A model generated the notes under the pieces. It was given only the letters and a program-made list of their open reading frames with translations. It was not told where the DNA came from and searched no databases. A stretch of DNA of 9,472 bases from Candidatus Omnitrophota bacterium (GTDB lineage: Bacteria; Ratteibacteria; UBA8468; B48-G9; JAFGKM01). A program made the translations under genes and the position numbers. This document shows, piece after piece, positions 1 through 8,200 of this stretch. Positions within the stretch are counted from its first letter, which is position 1, and every line of letters starts with the position of its first letter. Location of the stretch: the NCBI GenBank assembly GCA_023818785.1, contig JAMWCO010000047.1, forward strand, positions 1 to 9,472. Reading direction: 5' to 3'.

Positions 1-2
1 AA

Positions 3-545
3 CTCTCTTTTATTCATAAAATGGAGCACTGGAAAACATTAAATTTCTGGAAAGGTGAAGATAGAAAAATAATTGATTATTTTACTTGTTATGAAAAAAT
101 TGAGGATAATATATATGGAAGGATCAATATAAATACTGCATCAAAAGAAGTTCTTGAATGTTTACCATTGATTGATGAAAGTTTAGCAACTAAAATTATC
201 TTGGCAAGACCATTTTCTGAAATTTCTGAAATATTAGGTATTTATAATGATGATAATGAAAAAGGGCAACTCAATAAAGAAATTACAAAATATGGTTTTG
301 ATTTAAAAGACAATGATTTAGATCTTTTCATAGATATAGAAAAAGAAAAGGAAATCATATTATCAAAAATTATCAATCTTATCACAACAAAAAGTAATGT
401 CTTTAAAATTATATCCCTTGGACAAAAAGTGCAAGATAAAAATAATAATGGTAAAATAGAGGATAATGAAGTTATGGGAGAAAAAAAAGTTATAGTATGG
501 TATGATAGAAACAAAAAGAAAATAATTTATAAAAGGGAAATATGA
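3..545 (+). CDS. GspK-like minor pseudopilin, type II secretion (C-terminal part, 5' end cut by window)
   Basis: The reading frame is open to the left edge. The first ATG is at 21 but has no Shine-Dalgarno before it, so this is probably the C-terminal half of a longer protein. Residue numbers here count from the ATG at 21. Residues 19-40 read as the GspK pattern: a DYFTCYE strand, a short loop, then GRININTA. A helix-hairpin-helix segment follows (about 41-63, LPLIDESLATKII), then a PFSEISEILGI stretch, and a C-terminal beta region starting SNVFKIISLG (125-134). In the GspK family such proteins cap the pseudopilus of type II secretion systems. The N-terminal pilin-like helix would lie off the window. 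Odd feature: residues 139-150 form a perfect EF-hand-type loop (D-K-N-N-N-G-K-I-E-D-N-E) between two strands. The stop overlaps the next gene's start (ATGA). The family call rests on motifs only. A related helix-hairpin-helix pilus protein is the main alternative. Confidence 0.7.
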   Translation, partial: LSFIHKMEHWKTLNFWKGEDRKIIDYFTCYEKIEDNIYGRININTASKEVLECLPLIDESLATKIILARPFSEISEILGIYNDDNEKGQLNKEITKYGFDLKDNDLDLFIDIEKEKEIILSKIINLITTKSNVFKIISLGQKVQDKNNNGKIEDNEVMGEKKVIVWYDRNKKKIIYKREI

Positions 546-1435
546 GAATCAAAATAATAAAGATTAAGTTCTTTTTTAGGAAATGGAAAACGATACTTAT
601 TTTTATTTTTTTAATCTTTGTTATTTGTATTATTATTGCAATTTCTATAATAAAAGAGAAAAAAAGAACAGTTGCTGTAGTGAATGGATATAAGATTACG
701 ATTGACGATATAGTAGAAAAGATTAAATCTTCTCCTGAATCTTATAGAGAATATGCTTTTATTGATACAAAAGGGGTTGTTGATGACTACATTAACCAAA
801 TCTTACTCTTTCAATATGCAAAAAAATTTGAAAGAAAATTAAAAAAAGATATAGAGAAGAAAATAAAAAATTACTATATGGAAGTTTTGACTCAAATATT
901 TGTTGAAAATATACTTGCAAATGAAATAAAAATATCAGATGAAGAAATATCAAATTATTATAATACCCATCTTAATGAATTTGTGATCCCTGAAAGGGTT
1001 CAACTCTATGAAATTGTTGTTGATTCAAAAGAAAAAGCAAATGAAATATTAAATAGATTAAAACTTGGAGAATCATTTGAAAGAATTGCAGAGACAGAAT
1101 CAATTGCATCAACAAGAGAAAGAAAGGGTGAAATTGGATGGATTGAAGTTGAAAAATTAAATCCAGAAGTTTTATCCCTTATTTCTCAGATGAAACCAGG
1201 GGAAATACTGGCAAATATAATAAAAACTGAAATGGGTTATCATATAATAAAACTTACAGGTAAAACAGATAAAAGGATTTTAACTCTTCAAGAAGCAACC
1301 CCAATAATAAAAAATTTAATTCTTACACAGAAGAAAAAAGTTGAAGTTGAAAATCTGATGAAAAAATTGAGAGGAAGAAGCAAAATTGAAGTTAACCCAA
1401 ATGCAATAGAAATTATTAAGGGGAAAATAAAATGA
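542..1435 (+). CDS. Membrane-anchored parvulin-type peptidyl-prolyl isomerase (SurA/PrsA/PpiD-like)
   Basis: This 297-residue extracytoplasmic folding factor has a basic N-terminus (about 1-17), one hydrophobic segment (18-37) without a lipobox, a SurA-type helical N-domain starting TVAVVNGYKIT (43-53), and a parvulin domain at about 150-240. The parvulin signatures are visible: GESFERIAETES (176-187), GEIGW (196-200), MKPGEI (217-222) and GYHIIKL (232-238). The positively charged N-terminus predicts a cytoplasmic tail with the folding domains outside the inner membrane. The His of the second active-site strand motif is kept (H234). The first conserved His (the SHIL position) is Glu157 within LYEIVV, so catalytic activity is uncertain and a chaperone role is possible. 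The start at 542 overlaps the previous stop by 4 nt and is preceded by AAAAGGGA at 531-538. SurA, PpiD and PrsA cannot be separated by eye. Confidence 0.85.
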   Translation: MRIKIIKIKFFFRKWKTILIFIFLIFVICIIIAISIIKEKKRTVAVVNGYKITIDDIVEKIKSSPESYREYAFIDTKGVVDDYINQILLFQYAKKFERKLKKDIEKKIKNYYMEVLTQIFVENILANEIKISDEEISNYYNTHLNEFVIPERVQLYEIVVDSKEKANEILNRLKLGESFERIAETESIASTRERKGEIGWIEVEKLNPEVLSLISQMKPGEILANIIKTEMGYHIIKLTGKTDKRILTLQEATPIIKNLILTQKKKVEVENLMKKLRGRSKIEVNPNAIEIIKGKIK

Positions 1436-2226
1436 GGAAAGTTTTGATAATATTTAATTTATTTTTTCTATTATCATTTGGACAAAATAAAATAGTTGCA
1501 ATAGTTGGAAATAAACCAATTTTTGAAAAAGATGTAATAAAGAAAAGCAAAATTGAAAAAATTGATTATATGACTTCTTTAAATTCACTAATAGAAGAAA
1601 AACTCCTTCTTTCCCAAGCAGAGAAGAAAAATATTGGGATTAATGAGGAAGAAATAAAAAATGAAATAGAAAAAATGAAAAAAAACTTTTCTAACATAAA
1701 TGATTTTTACGATTATCTTAAAAAATTAGGAATCAATATTTCCCAACTCAAAGAAGAAATAGGAAATAACTTAAAAATAAAAAAACTTATAAAATATGAA
1801 ATAATTAATAAAATCCAAATTTCTCCTATTGAAATTGCAAAAGAGATGGGAAAAATTGAAAGTAATTTTAGTGAATATCAGTTTTATTTTAAATGGTTTG
1901 ACAATAAAGAAGATTGCGAAAGATTTTTTGAAAATTTTAATGAAGATAAGTTAAAGGAGATGGATTTTACTAAACTTAAAAGTTCAGAAGTTAAAGAAGA
2001 AATCTTATATGAAATTGAAAAAATTGAAGGAAATAAATTAACAAAACCAATACAGATTAATAATAGACTTATAGTTATATATTTAAAAGAAAAAACACAA
2101 TTAAATCTGGATAAATATGAAATATACAAACAGGCGAAAGATAAAATTTTCAAAATTAAGTATTCAATCTTATATAAAGATTATATAGAAGAACTTAAAA
2201 AATCAATTCCAATTAAAATTCTCTAA
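1432..2226 (+). CDS. Secreted SurA-like periplasmic chaperone with degenerate parvulin region
   Basis: This 264-residue protein has a probable signal peptide: a short basic start MRK, a hydrophobic run to about residue 17 (ending LLSFG), then NKIVAIVGNKPIFEKDV (19-35), which matches the mature start of SurA (typically a DRIVAVVNDEVI-like run). A long, helical, Lys/Glu-rich N-domain follows (about 36-145). The region at 146-222 keeps only the outline of a parvulin fold, ending in KPIQINNRLIVIYLKEK. The GYHI-type motif and the SHIL-type motif are both missing, so prolyl isomerase activity is not expected. SurA family members chaperone outer-membrane proteins in the periplasm, and much of that activity lies in the N-domain. 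The start overlaps the upstream stop by 4 nt, with AAGGGGA at 1418-1424 as ribosome binding site. It lies directly before pdxA, as surA does in E. coli. I infer a chaperone, not an enzyme. Confidence 0.78.
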   Translation: MRKVLIIFNLFFLLSFGQNKIVAIVGNKPIFEKDVIKKSKIEKIDYMTSLNSLIEEKLLLSQAEKKNIGINEEEIKNEIEKMKKNFSNINDFYDYLKKLGINISQLKEEIGNNLKIKKLIKYEIINKIQISPIEIAKEMGKIESNFSEYQFYFKWFDNKEDCERFFENFNEDKLKEMDFTKLKSSEVKEEILYEIEKIEGNKLTKPIQINNRLIVIYLKEKTQLNLDKYEIYKQAKDKIFKIKYSILYKDYIEELKKSIPIKIL

Positions 2227-3192
2227 ATGAAAAAAATTATAGGAATAACGATTGGAGACCCTGCTGGTATAGGACCAGAAATTATTTTAAAAGGATATGA
2301 AAAAATAAAAAAAATAAAAAATGTTATCCCTCTTTTAATTGGAGATATTGCTGTTATTGAGAAAAATTTAGAATTTATTGGATTAAAATTAAAAATAAAA
2401 ATTGTGAAAGAAAAGGAAGAGATAGATGAAAGATTTTTAAACATTTTCTCTCCCAATATTATAAAAAATTATGATTTCCCTGTTGGTTTTGATAATAAAA
2501 TATGTGGCAATGCTTCTTTTAAATATGTAACTTTAGGGATAAATCTTTGGAAAAGAAAAATTATAAATGGACTTGTAACTTGTCCTATTTCAAAAAAAGC
2601 ATGGTATCTTGCAGGATATAATTACTCTGGACATACTGAACTTCTTGCAGAGAAATTGAATGAAAAGAAATATGCCATGATTATGATTGCAGAAAAGTAT
2701 AAAGTATTACTTTTAACAACTCATATTCCTTTAAAAGATGTTTTTAAATTTTTAAATAAAGATTTAATTGAAGAAAAAGTTAAAATTGGTTATGAATTCC
2801 TAAAAAAATTAAAAATTAACAACCCAACAATTGGCATCTGTGGAATAAATCCACATGTAGGGGAAGACGGCATTTTAGGGAAAGAAGAGATTGAAATTAT
2901 AAAGCCAGCAATAGAAAATATAAAAAATAAAGGGATAAATCTTGAAGGGCCATTTCCACCTGATACAATTTATAGAAAGAACTTTGACCTTATAATTGCA
3001 ATTTATCATGATCAAGCACTTATTCCACTTAAAACATTTTATTTTGAAAAGTTAATAAATTTTACTGCTGGAATAAAAATGATAAGAACAAGTCCTGGAC
3101 ATGGAACTGGTTTTGATATTGCTTATAAAAATAAGGCAAATCCAGAAAGTTTTATCTGTTCTTATAATTTTGTAGTGAAACTTATTAAATAA
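2227..3192 (+). CDS. pdxA: 4-hydroxythreonine-4-phosphate dehydrogenase PdxA
   Basis: PdxA oxidises 4-phosphohydroxy-L-threonine with NAD in the DXP-dependent pathway to pyridoxal 5'-phosphate. The product spontaneously decarboxylates and is condensed with deoxyxylulose phosphate by PdxJ. The protein has 321 residues (E. coli PdxA has 329). Motifs run in order: GDPAGIGPEI (10-19), the substrate-binding GHTE with His136, TTHIPL with His166, GINPHVGEDG with His210, GPFPPDT (241-247), IYHDQALIP with His261, and RTSPGHGTGFDIAY (287-300). The three metal-ligand histidines (166, 210, 261) are all present, so the enzyme should be active. The ATG follows the upstream TAA with no gap, and no Shine-Dalgarno is visible, which suggests reinitiation after the surA-like gene. 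No pdxJ is in the window. The PdxA2 subgroup, which acts in catabolism, is the only close alternative; housekeeping neighbours argue against it. Confidence 0.95.
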   Translation: MKKIIGITIGDPAGIGPEIILKGYEKIKKIKNVIPLLIGDIAVIEKNLEFIGLKLKIKIVKEKEEIDERFLNIFSPNIIKNYDFPVGFDNKICGNASFKYVTLGINLWKRKIINGLVTCPISKKAWYLAGYNYSGHTELLAEKLNEKKYAMIMIAEKYKVLLLTTHIPLKDVFKFLNKDLIEEKVKIGYEFLKKLKINNPTIGICGINPHVGEDGILGKEEIEIIKPAIENIKNKGINLEGPFPPDTIYRKNFDLIIAIYHDQALIPLKTFYFEKLINFTAGIKMIRTSPGHGTGFDIAYKNKANPESFICSYNFVVKLIK

Positions 3193-3193
3193 A

Positions 3194-4081
3194 ATGGAGT
3201 TTTTTTTAACTCTAAAAGAAATAAAAAAATTGATATATAAAGGAGATATTGATATCAAAAAATATCTTGGCCAGCATTTCCTTATAGATAAAAACACAAG
3301 AAATAAACTCCTTTCTTTTGCTGAATTAAGTAAAAAAGATATAGTAGTGGAAATAGGACCTGGACTTGGTTCTTTAACAGAAGGGATTGTAAATAAAGTA
3401 AAAGAATATTATGGATTTGAAATAGATGAGAAATTTTGTAAATTTCTTGAAGAAAAATTTTCAGGTTATAAAAATATTCATATTATAAAGAGAGATTTTT
3501 TACAAACAGATAAAGATTTCTGGAACTCTATCAAAGGAAAATTTAAAGTTATTGGAAACACACCTTATTACATGAGTTCTCCTGTTGTATTCCATCTTTT
3601 AAAATTTTTAAATAAAATAAAACTCGCTCTTTTAACTGTCCAAAAAGAAGTTGGAGAAAAATTTGTAGGCAAACCAGGAAGTAAAAATTACGGTCCAATT
3701 TCTGTTCTTTTATATATTTACACAGATACAAAAATATGTTATTCTCTAAATAAAAATGTATTCTATCCAAGACCAAAGGTTGAATCAGTTGTTGTTAAAA
3801 TTTTACCATTAAAGAAAGCAAGGGTTAAAATAGATAATGAAAAAAAATTTTTTGAATTTTTACCTCTCATTTTTAGTTATAGAAGGAAAAAGTTAATAAA
3901 TGTAGTTAAAAGGATATTTAAAATAAATAAGGATGAGTTAAAAAATGAACTTATAAAAAATTCAATTTCACCAGAAAAAAGAGTAGAAGAACTTATGCCT
4001 GAACAGATATATGAAATTTATAAAATAATTGAAAGTTTCAAAACAGGAGGAAAAGATGGCAATGTGGATAGGAATAAATAG
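3194..4081 (+). CDS. rsmA: 16S rRNA (adenine(1518)-N6/adenine(1519)-N6)-dimethyltransferase RsmA (KsgA)
   Basis: RsmA uses S-adenosylmethionine to dimethylate two adjacent adenines in the 3' terminal helix of 16S rRNA, a late checkpoint in 30S assembly. The protein has 295 residues (E. coli 273). Visible motifs: KKYLGQHFLID (22-32), SAM-binding EIGPGLGSLT (53-62), acidic FEID (75-78), RDF (100-102), the catalytic N-x-P-Y motif as NTPYYMSSP (122-130), VQKEVGEKFVGKPGSKNYG (149-167), FYPRPKVESVVV (190-201) and SYRRKKL (228-234) in the C-terminal domain. The hydrophobic residue usually second in N-(L/I)-P-Y is Thr123 here, a mild oddity. The MEFFLTLKEIKKLIYKGDI start resembles the LT..IK.LL lead of longer family members, so ATG 3194 is credible even without a clear Shine-Dalgarno. 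It lies 1 nt after pdxA, and its last eight codons overlap guaB3. Confidence 0.95.
   Translation: MEFFLTLKEIKKLIYKGDIDIKKYLGQHFLIDKNTRNKLLSFAELSKKDIVVEIGPGLGSLTEGIVNKVKEYYGFEIDEKFCKFLEEKFSGYKNIHIIKRDFLQTDKDFWNSIKGKFKVIGNTPYYMSSPVVFHLLKFLNKIKLALLTVQKEVGEKFVGKPGSKNYGPISVLLYIYTDTKICYSLNKNVFYPRPKVESVVVKILPLKKARVKIDNEKKFFEFLPLIFSYRRKKLINVVKRIFKINKDELKNELIKNSISPEKRVEELMPEQIYEIYKIIESFKTGGKDGNVDRNK
4045..4050 (+). promoter_or_regulatory. Ribosome binding site of guaB3, inside rsmA
   Basis: AGGAGG sits 5 nt before ATG 4056, the best Shine-Dalgarno in the window. It decides the guaB3 start: the in-frame TTG at 4029 lies upstream of this site and would have no such signal, while the next ATG (4062) would be 11 nt away. 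The site lies within the coding end of rsmA, so ribosomes finishing rsmA pass over it. Confidence 0.8.
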
Positions 4082-5216
4082 AAAAGCAAGAGTTTGCTAT
4101 GGATTTGATGATATTTCTCTTGTTCCAAGTGAATTGACTTTAAATCCCGAAGAAGTTGATATAACTACTGAAATTGGTCCTTATAGACTTGACATTCCAA
4201 TTCTTGCTGCTGCTATGGATGGGGTTGTTGACCCTAAATTCGCAATTTTATTTGGCAAATTAGGTGGCATAGCTGTTTTAAACTTAATGGGAATTTATAC
4301 AAGGTATAGAGACCCTTATGAAATTATTGAAAAAATAATATCTTCATCCCATGAAGAATCAACACAAATTATTCAAAATATTTATAAAGAACCTATTAAA
4401 GAGGATTTAATAGAAAAAAGAATAAAAGAAATAAAAAGTAAAAATGTTATATGTGCTACAAGTTGCATTCCTCAATATGCAGAAAGATTTTTTGAAATAG
4501 CAAAAAGTAGTGGAGTAGATATTTTTGTTGTTCAATCTACTGTTACAACTGTAAAACATATTTCAAAAAAATATAAACCTCTTGATTTATATAAACTCTG
4601 TAAAAATTCAAAAATTCCTATAATAGTAGGGAATTGTGTTACTTTTGAAGTAGCATTACAATTAATGGATGCAGGAGTAAGTGGAATACTTGTTGGAATT
4701 GGACCAGGAGCTGCATGCACAACAAGAGAAGTCCTTGGAATAGGAGTTCCTCAAGTCACTGCAACAGCTGATTGTGCTGCAGCAAGAGATTTTTATTTTA
4801 AAAAAACAGGAAGATATGTTCCAATAATAACTGATGGAGGGATGGTAACAAGTGGAGATATATGTAAAGCATTTGCATGTGGTGCTGATGCTGTTATGAT
4901 TGGTTCTGCTCTTGTAAAAGCAGTTGAGTCCCCTGGTAAAGGCTATCATTGGGGAATGGCAACAAGTGATGAAAATTTACCAAGGGGGACAAGAATAAAA
5001 GTTGGTATATCTGGGACTTTAAAAGAGATTTTATTTGGTCCTGCAAAAGTTGATGATGGTAGTCAAAATTTAATAGGAGCATTAAAGTTATCAATGGCTT
5101 GTCTTGGAGCAAAAAATATTAAAGAAATGCAACTTGTTGAAATTGCGATTGCTCCAAGTGTAAAAACAGAGGGTAAAATATATCAATCTGTGAAAAAAAT
5201 AGAAAAGGAAAAATGA
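4056..5216 (+). CDS. guaB3: IMP dehydrogenase-family protein GuaB3 (no CBS domains)
   Basis: This 386-residue TIM-barrel protein of the IMPDH/GMPR family probably oxidises IMP to XMP with NAD, the committed step to guanine nucleotides. Visible features: YGFDDISLVPS (15-25), an AAAMDG stretch (51-56), the active-site loop GIGPGAACTTRE with catalytic Cys221, phosphate-binding DGGM (260-263) with the following GADAVMIGSAL (276-286), and YHWGMA (297-302). Only a short helical linker lies where canonical GuaB (about 490 residues) carries two CBS domains. The VDIT, AAAMDGVVDP, PRGTRIKVG and DDGSQNLIGALKLSM stretches match the GuaB3 subgroup (IMP_DH_rel_2), known mainly from Actinobacteria and Cyanobacteria, not GuaB or GMP reductase. 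I see no RYFQ-type flap of canonical IMPDH. Start ATG 4056 is set by the AGGAGG at 4045, giving a 26-nt overlap with rsmA. The stop overlaps dnaE by 4 nt. The activity of GuaB3 proteins has long been uncertain; a cyanobacterial member is reported to be an active IMPDH. Confidence 0.9.
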   Translation: MAMWIGINRKARVCYGFDDISLVPSELTLNPEEVDITTEIGPYRLDIPILAAAMDGVVDPKFAILFGKLGGIAVLNLMGIYTRYRDPYEIIEKIISSSHEESTQIIQNIYKEPIKEDLIEKRIKEIKSKNVICATSCIPQYAERFFEIAKSSGVDIFVVQSTVTTVKHISKKYKPLDLYKLCKNSKIPIIVGNCVTFEVALQLMDAGVSGILVGIGPGAACTTREVLGIGVPQVTATADCAAARDFYFKKTGRYVPIITDGGMVTSGDICKAFACGADAVMIGSALVKAVESPGKGYHWGMATSDENLPRGTRIKVGISGTLKEILFGPAKVDDGSQNLIGALKLSMACLGAKNIKEMQLVEIAIAPSVKTEGKIYQSVKKIEKEK

Positions 5217-8200
5217 AAAAGTTTGTCCATTTACATTTACATACTGAATATAGTTTACTTGATGGGATGTGCAGAATTGAACAAGTTACAAAAATTGCAA
5301 ATAGAATGGGAATGAGTTCTCTTTCTATTACTGATCATGGTACAATGGCAGGTGCAATAAAATTTTATACAACATGTATTGAAAATGGCATAAAACCGAT
5401 CATTGGAAGCGAAATGTATATTGCTCCAAAAACGAGGTTTGACAAAAAAAATATAGAGAATAGAATATCTTCATTTCATATTACATTACTTGCAAAAAAT
5501 AATAATGGTTATAAAAATTTGATGAAGTTATCCTCGCTTTCATATCTTGAAGGATTCTATTATAGACCGAGGATTGATAAAGAAATTCTTGCAAAATATT
5601 CAAATGGCTTAATTGGACTTTCAGGATGCCTTCATGGAGAAATAAACTGGTATTTAAAAAATGATGATTTTCAAAAAGCATTTGAAATAGCGGGAATTTA
5701 TTCTGAAATATTTGGAAAAGACAATTTTTACCTTGAATTGATGTATTTAGGTCTTGAAGAAGAAAAAAAGATAATTCCTCAGATGCTTGAGTTAAGTAAA
5801 AAAATAGGAATAAAAGTTGTTGCTACAAATGATTGTCATTACTTAAATAAGGAAGATTCATTTGCACATGAAGTTCTATTATGTATACAAACATCTTCCA
5901 AAATTGAAGACCAGGATAGATTTAAATTTCAGACAAATCAAATTTATTTTAAAAGCCCAGAAGAAATGATCAAACTTTTTACAGATATTCCAGAAAGTAT
6001 AGATACAACTATAGAAATAAGTGAAAAATGTAATTTAACCATTGATTTTGATAAATATTTTCTCCCTAAATTTAAGGTTCCGGAAAATAAAACAACAGAT
6101 GAATATCTTGAAGAACTTATAAAAAATGGTCTTAAAGAGAAATTTGGTATTGAAATAAATAATTTTGACGAAAAAAATGAAAATGAAATTATAAAAAGAG
6201 TCTCTTACGAATTTAAAATAATAAAGCAGATGGGTTTTTCAGGATATTTTTTAATAATAAATGATTTTGTTAACGAAGCAAAAAAAAGAGGTATAAGAGT
6301 TGGCCCTGGCAGAGGTTCAGCAGCAGGAAGTTTAGTTGCATACTTATTAGGTATTACTCAAATAAATCCCATTTCTTATAATCTAATTTTTGAAAGATTT
6401 TTAAATCCAGAAAGAATTAGTTTACCAGATATAGATATTGACTTTTGTGATAGAAGAAGAGATGAAATTATTGAGTATATAAAAAATAAATATGGAGAAA
6501 ATAATGTCTGTCAAATAGGAACTTATGGAACAATGCAGGCAAGAGCAGTTGTAAGAGATGTTGGAAGAGCACTTGGTTTTTCTTACAGTGAAGTAGATAG
6601 GATAGCAAAACTTATAACACATGAATATGGACAAACACTAAAAGAAGAAGTAAATTCAAATCCTGAAATAAGGATGTTAATAGAGAGTGATGAAAAAATA
6701 AAACAATTATTTAATATTTCTTTAAAATTAGAAGGACTGGCAAGACATCCTTCTATTCATCCTGCTGGCATTGTTATAACAGAAAATAATGTTGATGAAT
6801 ATGTTCCCTTATTTAAAGGGCCAAATGGAGAAATTGCTACACAATATGAATTTGAATGTATTGAAAAAATTGGGCTTTTAAAAATAGATATACTTGGACT
6901 TAAAACACTCTCTGTAATTGAGGATACATTAAATCTAATAAAAAAAAGGAAGAAAGTAGAAATAAAAGAATTTCCAATTAATGACGAAAAAACATATCAA
7001 TTATTATCAAAGGGTGAAACAGTTGGTGTTTTTCAACTTGAAAGTGAAGGTATGAGAAATCTTTTAAAGGAAATACAGCCACAGAAATTTGAAGATATTA
7101 TTGCTGTCCTTGCTTTATACAGACCAGGACCTATGAAAAGTGGAATGGTTAAAGAATATATTGAAAGGAAAAAAGATCCAACAAAAATTAAATATGACCA
7201 TCCAATCCTTAAACCAATTTTGGAATCAACCTATGGAGTGATTTTATATCAAGAACAGGTTATCCAGATAGCAAATAAACTTTCAAACTTTACAATGGGA
7301 GAAGCAGATATTTTAAGAAAAGCAATGGGTAAAAAAGTACCATCTGAGATGGAAAAGATGAGAGAAAAATTTGTAAAAGGTGCTATTTCAAATGGAGTAA
7401 AGAAAGAAATTGCAGAAAAAATATTTGAAAACATTTCAAAATTTGCCGGATATGGATTTAATAAATCTCATAGTGCTGGATATGCTTTTCTTTCATACCA
7501 AACTGCATATTTAAAAGCAAATTATCCTCTTGAATTTATGACTTCTCTTCTTAATAGTGAAATAGGAAATACTGACAAAATAAAAGAGTACATTGAAGAA
7601 TGTGAAAAAATGAATATATGGATTTTACCACCAGATTTGTCTGAAAGTGATGAAAAATTTAAAATTTTGGGTAATGATATAATTTTTGCTCTCTCTGCAA
7701 TTAAAAATGTTGGTTCTGCTGCTATAAAATCAATTATTGAAAGTAGAAAAGAAGGAAATTTTATATCTCTTTATGATTTCTGTGAAAGAGTTAATTTAAG
7801 AAGTGTAAATAAAAAGGTAATAGAAAGTTTGATTAAAGGAGGTGCTTTTGACTATTTGGGTATCCCTAGGTCACAACTTTTTGCAATGATAGATGATGCG
7901 ATTGAACATGGAAATAAGATGCAAAAAGTAAAAGATGTAAATCACTTTGAAATCTTTTCATCTAAAGAGATAAGAAAATTAACTCCAATTATAAATAAAG
8001 AGGCAATTACATCCCTTCCTGAATGGCCTCAAACAAAATTGTTATCCTATGAGAAAGAAATGCTTGGTGTCTATCTCACAGGTCATCCTATAGAAAAGTA
8101 CATTCCTTTAATAAAACTGTATTCAATGCCACTCTCAAAAATAGAAAAGGCTAAAGAAAATGAAGTAGTTGTATGGGGAGGAATTCTTGTTGATATAAAA

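Noticed and set aside
243..284. Possible second EF-hand-like acidic loop in the GspK-like protein (residues 75-88)
   Set aside because: The spacing of acidic residues and the final Glu do not fit the 12-residue loop; it is probably a charged linker.
481..488. Run of eight A as a possible frameshift site in the GspK-like gene
   Set aside because: A-runs of this size are common in this AT-rich sequence. The frame continues sensibly through it, and no stimulatory structure is visible.
242..514. Minus-strand open frame of about 90 codons opposite the GspK-like gene, and similar minus-strand frames elsewhere
   Set aside because: They are low-complexity Phe/Ser/Ile-rich translations mirroring Lys/Glu-rich coding sequence, with no domain or ribosome site. 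All lie opposite well-supported genes.
590..640. AT-rich stretch resembling promoter hexamers
   Set aside because: It encodes the transmembrane segment of the parvulin protein. Chance -10-like hexamers occur throughout this composition, and no paired -35 element stands out.
4029..4055. Nine-residue N-terminal extension of GuaB3 from TTG 4029
   Set aside because: The strong AGGAGG at 4045-4050 lies inside this extension and points to ATG 4056. Family members also begin close to that ATG.
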